A stretch of DNA of 64,000 nt from NCBI GenBank assembly GCA_029465975.1, contig CM055760.1:1443380-1507379 (forward strand), in the 5' to 3' direction. Source of the DNA: Dallia pectoralis. Taxonomy: Eukaryota; Chordata; Actinopteri; Esociformes; Umbridae. The notes beneath the pieces were generated by a model that was not told where the DNA came from, ran no database searches, and saw only the letters and a program-made list of their open reading frames with translations. The translations under genes and the position numbers were made by a program. The stretch's first letter is position 1; the number at the start of each line of letters is the position of its first letter. Of the stretch, positions 57,861 through 64,000 are shown one piece after another.

Positions 57861-58714
57861 CTCCTTCTATCTGTGTTTCCGAATGTCTCCTTCTATCGCT
57901 GTCGTCCCCCCCTGAGCTATATCAAAACCGGCGGGGTGCCCTCTGTCCCCTCTGCTTTTCACTCTCGCCATTGAGCCTTTATATTGGCCTGCGCTCCTCT
58001 TTTGGGGGGGTATCGAACATAGGCTCTCACTGTACCACATCTTCCTCCCTCCTTCCTTGGACGCTGCTTTTGCAGTCTGGACGCGGAGGGGGGTTAGGAC
58101 ATTCAGGGATTTGTTTGCCGAGGAGGGCTTCTTAAGTTTTACCGACGTGGCCGCTAAGCACTCATTGCCTGCATCGCACTTCTTCCAGGATACGGTCTAC
58201 TACGCCATGTGCCAGGCTCTGCCTCATCCAATTTAAGGTGCTGCACAGTGTTCACTTTTCTAAGGCGAGGCTCTCTGAGACATACCCTGATGTCGCGGAC
58301 AGGTGTGATAGATGTGGAGCTTCCCCATGCGATCTGACTCACATGTTTGCTCGATACCCCTCTCTTTAGAACTACTGGGACACCATCTTTAGGATCCTAT
58401 TTGACGTGCTGGAAGTCACTTTGGACCCTTGCCCGCTGATAGCCGTCTTTGGTCTGCCTGGGGTTGTGTCTCTCCTTTCCCACAAACACGCGGATATTGT
58501 TGCCTTTACGTCAGTGCTGGCCTGTCGCAGAATCCTCCTGAACTGGAAGTCTGCCCGCCCTCCATCTGCCTCATGCTGGCTAAAGGACGTCATGTACCTC
58601 CTACGGCTGGAGAAAATGAAGTTCGCTCTCAGGGGCTCCAACTCCGGCTTCTCCATAAAATGGCAGCCCTATATTTCCTACTTTGAGAGACTGGTGAGAT
58701 TGCCCTCGGACTAG
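57861..58714 (+). pseudogene. L1 ORF2 RT fragment and C-terminal Cys-rich region
   Basis: 57905-58000 corresponds, with a frameshift, to the QGCPLxPLLFxLAIEPL block of RT. The palm with FADD is not present. 58050 onwards is the ORF2 C-terminus: FRDLFAEEGFLSFTDVAAKH, DVADRCDRCGASPCDLTHMF (Cys-rich knuckle), FGLPGVVSLLSHKHADIVAF, WLKDVMYLLRLEKMKFALRG, SIKWQPYISYFERL. Several frame changes and stops. Confidence 0.8.
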
Positions 58715-59194
58715 TGTAATTGCTCTGTCCTGGTTGCCATTATCGTGTCGATTGCCAGCTCTCTCTGCATTAAGCTGCTCTGTCTTCCTGTCTCTCTCTT
58801 GTCGTTGTTCTGTCTGCCCTTCATGTCCGTTTAGTGTTGTGCGCTTGGGGTGATGGGGCCCCTATTCAATTATTGTACTTCTCTCCTACTCTGTTGGGTC
58901 CCATTGGGCGAGATAAGGGTATGAAGTTATTTTTTTCGGTTTTGAGTAATACTGAAACTGGAATGTATTGCCTGGAATGTAAGTCATTCTCTGTTGTCAC
59001 CTGTACTGTTTACAATATATATAAAACATGTTGATGATTTTTTTTTCTATTTAGAAAGATGTCATACTTTTCTAAGTATAATTTTCTAGCAAAACAAATT
59101 GTTCAGTTGACTCTCACTCTGGTTACTGACTGGGTTATTGACTAACTGACTAATTGGATATATTATTTTAATGAATGCTTCTACCTGGGTTTCA

Positions 59195-59525
59195 AAACCT
59201 CTGTCTGTAGAGAGTGTGTGGCATTATCAGGGACCCATCACACCCAAGCTATAAACTGTTTTCCTCCTGCCATCAGGTACAGATCTCTATACACCCCACC
59301 AGCATGTTCTTCTCAGCTGCTGTTAACCTGCTGAACTGTTTGGTAACATTGCCATGCACAGTCCACCTCATTTGCACAATGAATATTGTTTGTACTCCCC
59401 ATTTTCCTAAACACTGCTACCTTATTTTATTTTTTTAAACCATTTCTGCACTGCTCTTTTTTCACTTCGGGTTAGATGCAAACTGCATTTCGTTGTACTA
59501 TACTTTCAATTAAAATCTTTAAGGG
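59195..59525 (+). mobile_element. 3' end of a jockey/Rex-like LINE
   Basis: GIIRDPSHPSYKLFSSCHQ and FFSAAVNLLNC (59214-59340) match the extreme C-terminus of the LINE group also seen at 38754-39121. The 3' UTR CTGCATTTCGTTGTACTATA and poly(A)-like AATTAAAATC follow. Confidence 0.65.
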
Positions 59526-61125
59526 GACATTAACTGGAAAACTTGATTTGGAGGATGTCTGCTGTCTCCTTTTAATAAATATTTTTGTTGTTGGTATTTA
59601 TATCTCTCTAATTATTTTATATTTGTTTATATTTTTTCTGCCTTTTCCAGTCAGAAGTGCTAGTTAGTTTGGAGCCCACTGTATGATGTTGTAAACATAA
59701 ACAATAATTTTGGCTCATAAGCATCACTATCAAAATGACTGGCTGAAATTACCTTCAGTGTAGCTGTAATGGGATTTAAGGCTTCAATTTCATTCAGAGC
59801 CGGCCAGCTTAACAATAATGTTTTTGCATTGAGAATCAAGAAAGCAACTGAAGACAACAGAAAGAATGTGTCTACATGCTCCAAACTTTGATTGAGCTGT
59901 TTGATATGAGCATGTGGTAGAATGAATTAAAATCTGAACATGAGATCCAAGTGAACTAAACTCTAAGTAACGGCCAATTCCATAATGCCTGGACTGATTT
60001 GTTAGTGGTTTGTGTCTCTGCATTTCAGCATTTTTTTATGCAAACCCACTGGGTTATCAGGGGTATTATAAATCAACAAAACAACATGGAAGACCGAAAT
60101 GGCAGTATTTGTATGATTTAACTTTTACTTAAAAAAGCTTTAAAATTGTCTCAAAATTCCAAGGTCCAAAGTGAAACAATGAGCGAGGTAATGCTTTAAC
60201 TGCAGAAGACAGGACAGGTTCGAGGTGGGAGTCACATGGTACATGCTATCGTCTGATTAAAAAATCACAAATACCTTGCCGCGGGTACAATACTTCTTTG
60301 TGTGTGTGTGTTGCTGTATATATGCACACAGCGTGCACAACAGCAAAAATCAGAAAGAGAATGACAAAGAGACTGACAGAAAGAAAAACCAACAGAGCGT
60401 TGCAACCGCAGGAGAATGAAGCCCTGATCCCAATATGACTACATAAATAAACTGTCTTCCAATACAGTAATTACATTCACATTTTTCCCATCTCCTGCCA
60501 TATCTACATAAGCCCTGCACTTCGTTGGATCTTATGAACCACTGCACAACAGGAAAGGCAAGAAACAAGGAGGGAGCGGAAAGATATGTTAACTCCTGTC
60601 AGATGTCCTCAGAGGTTACGCATTGCATAGCCTGGCTCTTACAGGAGACTGTCAGAAGATACAGGTTGATTCACTGCAAGAACAGATTGTCCGACAAAGA
60701 ATGTCCTGTAACCAGAGATCTGAGGTGAATTCTGCACACACTGTTGTGTGATTTATGCACATAGTGATCTCACTGGGCAGAGAATAAAATGCATTTTGAG
60801 ATGAAGAGGATAACTCCCCAGGTGTCTACAGCACAACCCCCCCCATATTACCCAGGACTCAAACTAACAGTTATTCTTCCAACCATCTTGGACGACCAAG
60901 CAGCACCTAACTCACTCTGTCCTTCATTCTCCCTTTCTCTCTGACTTTTATTCCCCACTTCCCTCTCAATCTAGCTTTATTTTTTCTGTCTTATCTTGAA
61001 ACGTCAATGACCAAAACTATATAAATTGTGTTTTACTAGCTCAACAGTCCAACTCAAACAGAGTACAGTAAGCCCACTTAATCTTTAATAATATAATTAC
61101 TTAATACTAACTAATGATGGTACCA
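59526..61125. other. No gene recognised
   Basis: About 1.6 kb of spacer. A short GT run at 60299-60312. Nothing supported. Confidence 0.4.
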
Positions 61126-61139
61126 GGATGCACTGTGGA

Positions 61140-61562
61140 AGATGACAACCTGGTGGAGGGAGTGTGATGCTCTGGGCGATGTTCCTTGGCATTCATGAGG
61201 ACGGCAATAGGAGACATCATTGTGTACCAGGTAAAGGCCTTAATGGCCTCTTGCAACAATATAATAATGATAATACATCGTGCCACACTGCACACATTTT
61301 TCCGGAATGGTTTGAGGAACATAATGAAGTGTTTAAGGTGTATCCATGTCTTCCAAATTGCCCAGATCTCAATCCGATTAAGCATCTGTGGGATATGCTG
61401 GACCAACAAATCAATGGTGGCCTCAACTCACAGGACTTGATGGATCTGCTGCTAAATCCTTGGTGCCAGATACCAAAGGGCACCTTCAAGGGTATTCAAA
61501 TGTCAAAGCCACAACGGGTTGGCACTGTTTTAGAGGTTTGTGGAGGACCAACTGCATATTAG
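61140..61562 (+). pseudogene. Tc1/mariner transposase C-terminal relic
   Basis: From GGGSVMLWAMF (61155) through DNTSCHTAHIFPEWFEEHNE (second Asp block) and LPNCPDLNPIKHLWDMLDQQ to VLEVCGGPTAY. The third catalytic residue, usually Glu in NPIEHLW, is Lys here. The region between the two blocks is shortened and there are no recognisable TIRs. Inactive. Confidence 0.8.
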
Positions 61563-61565
61563 GCG

Positions 61566-64000
61566 ATGAATAGATGCAATGTACACTGCCATGTGATTCT
61601 CGCTTGTGGTGCAGGGTTATACAGACCAAAGATTGATATCGTAGATTTCTCGTCTTTTGTTCCTCCCCGATCCCATTCATTATCTGTTCCGTCAACCTAC
61701 TCTACACATGCCCAGTGCCAGCTGCCAGGTTACAGTAGTTTGAGAGACATATCTGCCTTTTGTCCTTGTGTGCATTGTTTGATTACTATTGTTCTGGCTA
61801 GTCATTCTAATCTAGCACCCACAGATGATGACACACTCTTGACGATTGTTGCCAAAACATACCTTCTTTCTTTCTGAGAGATATTTCTCTAGGGACTGGT
61901 GTCTACTGCTTGGCCGTCGTATAAGAGGCAACATGTCATCTTGTTTATAATTACTGGTTATACAAAAAGTAACAGTTTGTTAAATCCTTGATGTTAATGT
62001 TGCTGTGTAATGAAAAAGTTGTTGCCATTTAATATACAGAGATTAGAGCAATGAACACATCAAAATGAGTGTCTGATGTTAATATACAGCAATGTGAACT
62101 AAATAAATTGAATTGGTCAAACATTAACGTTTTCATCAGACAGCAAGAACGTACACAGTGGATAGTTGATAAAATGAAACTGTATTTAGTTGTTTTTTTC
62201 AGCTTCTCGAATGATAGGCCTGGATTTGCATTTCCTGAGGGGTTTGGCTCGTATCTACTCACACACCTGCACATTTCTCACGTCTCTTTGGGCTATATAT
62301 AATAAATGATGGTACCAATGGTTGAAGTGATAACCGCAAAATAGACACAGTCTATTGCTTAAAAATGTTTCTGTATAATGCACCTTTTAAATCAGTGGTG
62401 TTAGTGGACAAATTACTTAAGGAAGAACAAGTTCCTTGTGTGTGCAAACAGACTTGATTATTTGAGAGGGGATAAGGAATTTCAGAACGTATTAAACTTC
62501 TAGCAGTCAATTACTTGCTGCTTAACCTAGATGATTTGCTTACAGGTTCTTTACTAAATGCATTGTTTAATACAGTTCCTTGATATAAGCCATAGAACAA
62601 AGACATTATTGATAGGATTATTATTAAATTGTATTAAACATGAAAGGTAAGTATCCAAGACAACATAATACTTCAAAGAAGAGGTAGGGCACATTAAATT
62701 AAGGCTCAGGTCTGAAGCTTTTAATTTACCTTTGTACTTATGTCACAAGTGCCTCAAATCGCGCCCTTATCACCTACAAAGTGCTCTTCTTTGACCAGAA
62801 CACAATTTGGGTTAAAGTAGTTTATTATAAGGTGAATAAGATGCAAATCCAGATGCAAGCATATACAGTAAATGTTATGCATGCTTCATCTAGGAGAAGG
62901 TGTTAATGTATGGAATGGAAATGTTTGCCGGAGTTTACTGACACACATTTTTCAGCAATGTCTGTTAATGTCAGAAAAAAAATGTATAGGTATAATTTTT
63001 TGTAACAACTTCTATTTATAAACAGTAAATAAGCAGCCTAGAGACTCAATCATTTTCGTGCTGCCCTCCAGAATTATTGGCCCAATTTGTGAGGATGTGC
63101 AAAAAAATACTGTTGTTCATTAGCTAAACTCACAATTAAACTTTATATATAACACAACATTGTGTCAAGATAAAAACAAGTTATTCATTAAGAAATATTT
63201 TTTTTTTTCTTTAAACATTTGTCATGATTATTAGCTCCCCTGCATTAAGTACTTTGTGCACAATCCTCTAACAAAAACATATTTCTCTTGACTCTTCTCT
63301 GAACAAGTTTAGTGAGGTGAAAGAACATATAGCAAGACATCTAAGACCAACAAATGATTCAGATGCCTTGGTCTGCTCTTCATCTTAACTCATAGTCTTT
63401 CAATAAGAGTTTAGGTCAGGAGATTGACATGGCCATTACAATCTTAATTCTCTGGTCAGAAGGAAGGCCATTTTTTGTGTGGACTTCTAAGAATGCATGG
63501 ACGAATCAATAAGACATAGCATGTGCAAAATCAAGCTAAAGCAAAAGTGCATATTCAAGTCCTGGGAGTATGTGGTAACAAATTGTAAATCTGTGTTTTG
63601 CAAATCTGATTTGGCGTATAGTCAAATTTTTGAAAATATGTTGTCGAAGGCTGTTGATGCAAAAACTTCATTTGTTACAAACTCTAGTGGACATTCCTGC
63701 AGTCTAGACCAGTCAATTCCACACTCATTCAATAGTTCATGCATTGGTGCGATTTCCGTTCATGAAACGTGAACCAACACATTTTTGTTCAGTTCATAGT
63801 ATTCATAGTATTTCCTAAAAGGTACTCTTAGGAAAAAGGTATTTTTATTATAATTTTTTTTTTAATGTGGTAAGATTCTGCACAAACAAGCGGATAAACA
63901 AAGTCACACTTATTCCATCAGCTGCATGCACTTCGTTATTATGCATTAACATTTTACAGCTGTATGTCAAGAGGAAAGGTACAGTTACAAGTTCTTAAAT
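61566..64000. other. No gene recognised
   Basis: About 2.4 kb of AT-rich sequence without recognised features. Confidence 0.4.

Larger units (their letters stand above)
56870..59035 (+). mobile_element. L1-clade LINE relic with large internal deletion
   Basis: Pieces of ORF1, the endonuclease, a short RT piece and the C-terminal part of ORF2 follow in order, then a 3' UTR-like tail ending near 59035. A full L1 would be about 5-6 kb, so most of RT has been lost. Confidence 0.82.

Overview
The window looks like teleost fish nuclear DNA. It carries Tc1-like, hAT, PIF/Harbinger and IS630-like DNA transposons, L2-, L1- and Rex-like LINE remnants, Gypsy-type LTR elements, long minisatellites and CA/GT microsatellites. 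Density of host coding sequence is very low. The mix and the style of the LTRs resemble salmonid/esocid genomes, but that is an impression, not a determination.

Only one host coding exon is well supported: an 88-nt exon on the minus strand (33956-34043) with good splice sites. Its 29 codons match the middle of the PH domain of the FilGAP/ARHGAP24 family of Rho GTPase-activating proteins. I found no neighbouring PH exon on either side, so most of the window is probably intron of an arhgap24-like gene read right to left. A weaker candidate alternative first exon with a CCAAT box lies at about 7416-7570 on the same strand.

Layout. 306-1369: internally deleted Tc1 element. 1710-5197: solo LTR carrying a 70-bp VNTR, a hAT insertion and a nearly full-length Tc1 insertion. 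5651-6636: short repeats and a hAT end. 10.2-14.1 kb: dispersed repeat, fold-back element, TIR element, hAT end and Tc1 relic. 14.8-20.2 kb: PIF/Harbinger relic containing a long palindrome and a 4-kb array of about 60 copies of a 67-bp unit. 23.1-23.7 kb: 17-bp minisatellite. 26.8-29.2 kb: L2 LINE split by a hAT. 29.8-30.1 kb: solo LTR. 30.7-33.3 kb: complete young LTR element with a proline-rich repeat ORF. 34.0 kb: host exon. 35.5 kb: second palindrome. 37.5-39.5 kb: Gypsy pol fossil, LINE fragment, solo LTR. 39.8-41.0 kb: IS630-like element. 42.2 kb: GT microsatellite. 45.3-46.3 kb: Tc1 relic. 52.1-55.4 kb: second complete young LTR element (minus strand) with a 780-codon repeat ORF. 55.6-59.5 kb: 45-bp repeat, LTR-like end, L1 relic, LINE tail. 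61.1-61.6 kb: Tc1 relic.

The most interesting material is the pair of intact, non-autonomous LTR elements. Both have near-identical or identical LTRs, 5-bp target duplications, a polypurine tract, and a primer-binding site complementary to the predicted 5' end of their own transcript rather than to an obvious tRNA (Tf1/sushi-type self-priming). Both encode a repeat-rich protein with a recurring K/T-M-A-A-A motif whose DNA (AAGATGGCNGC) resembles the YY1 site.
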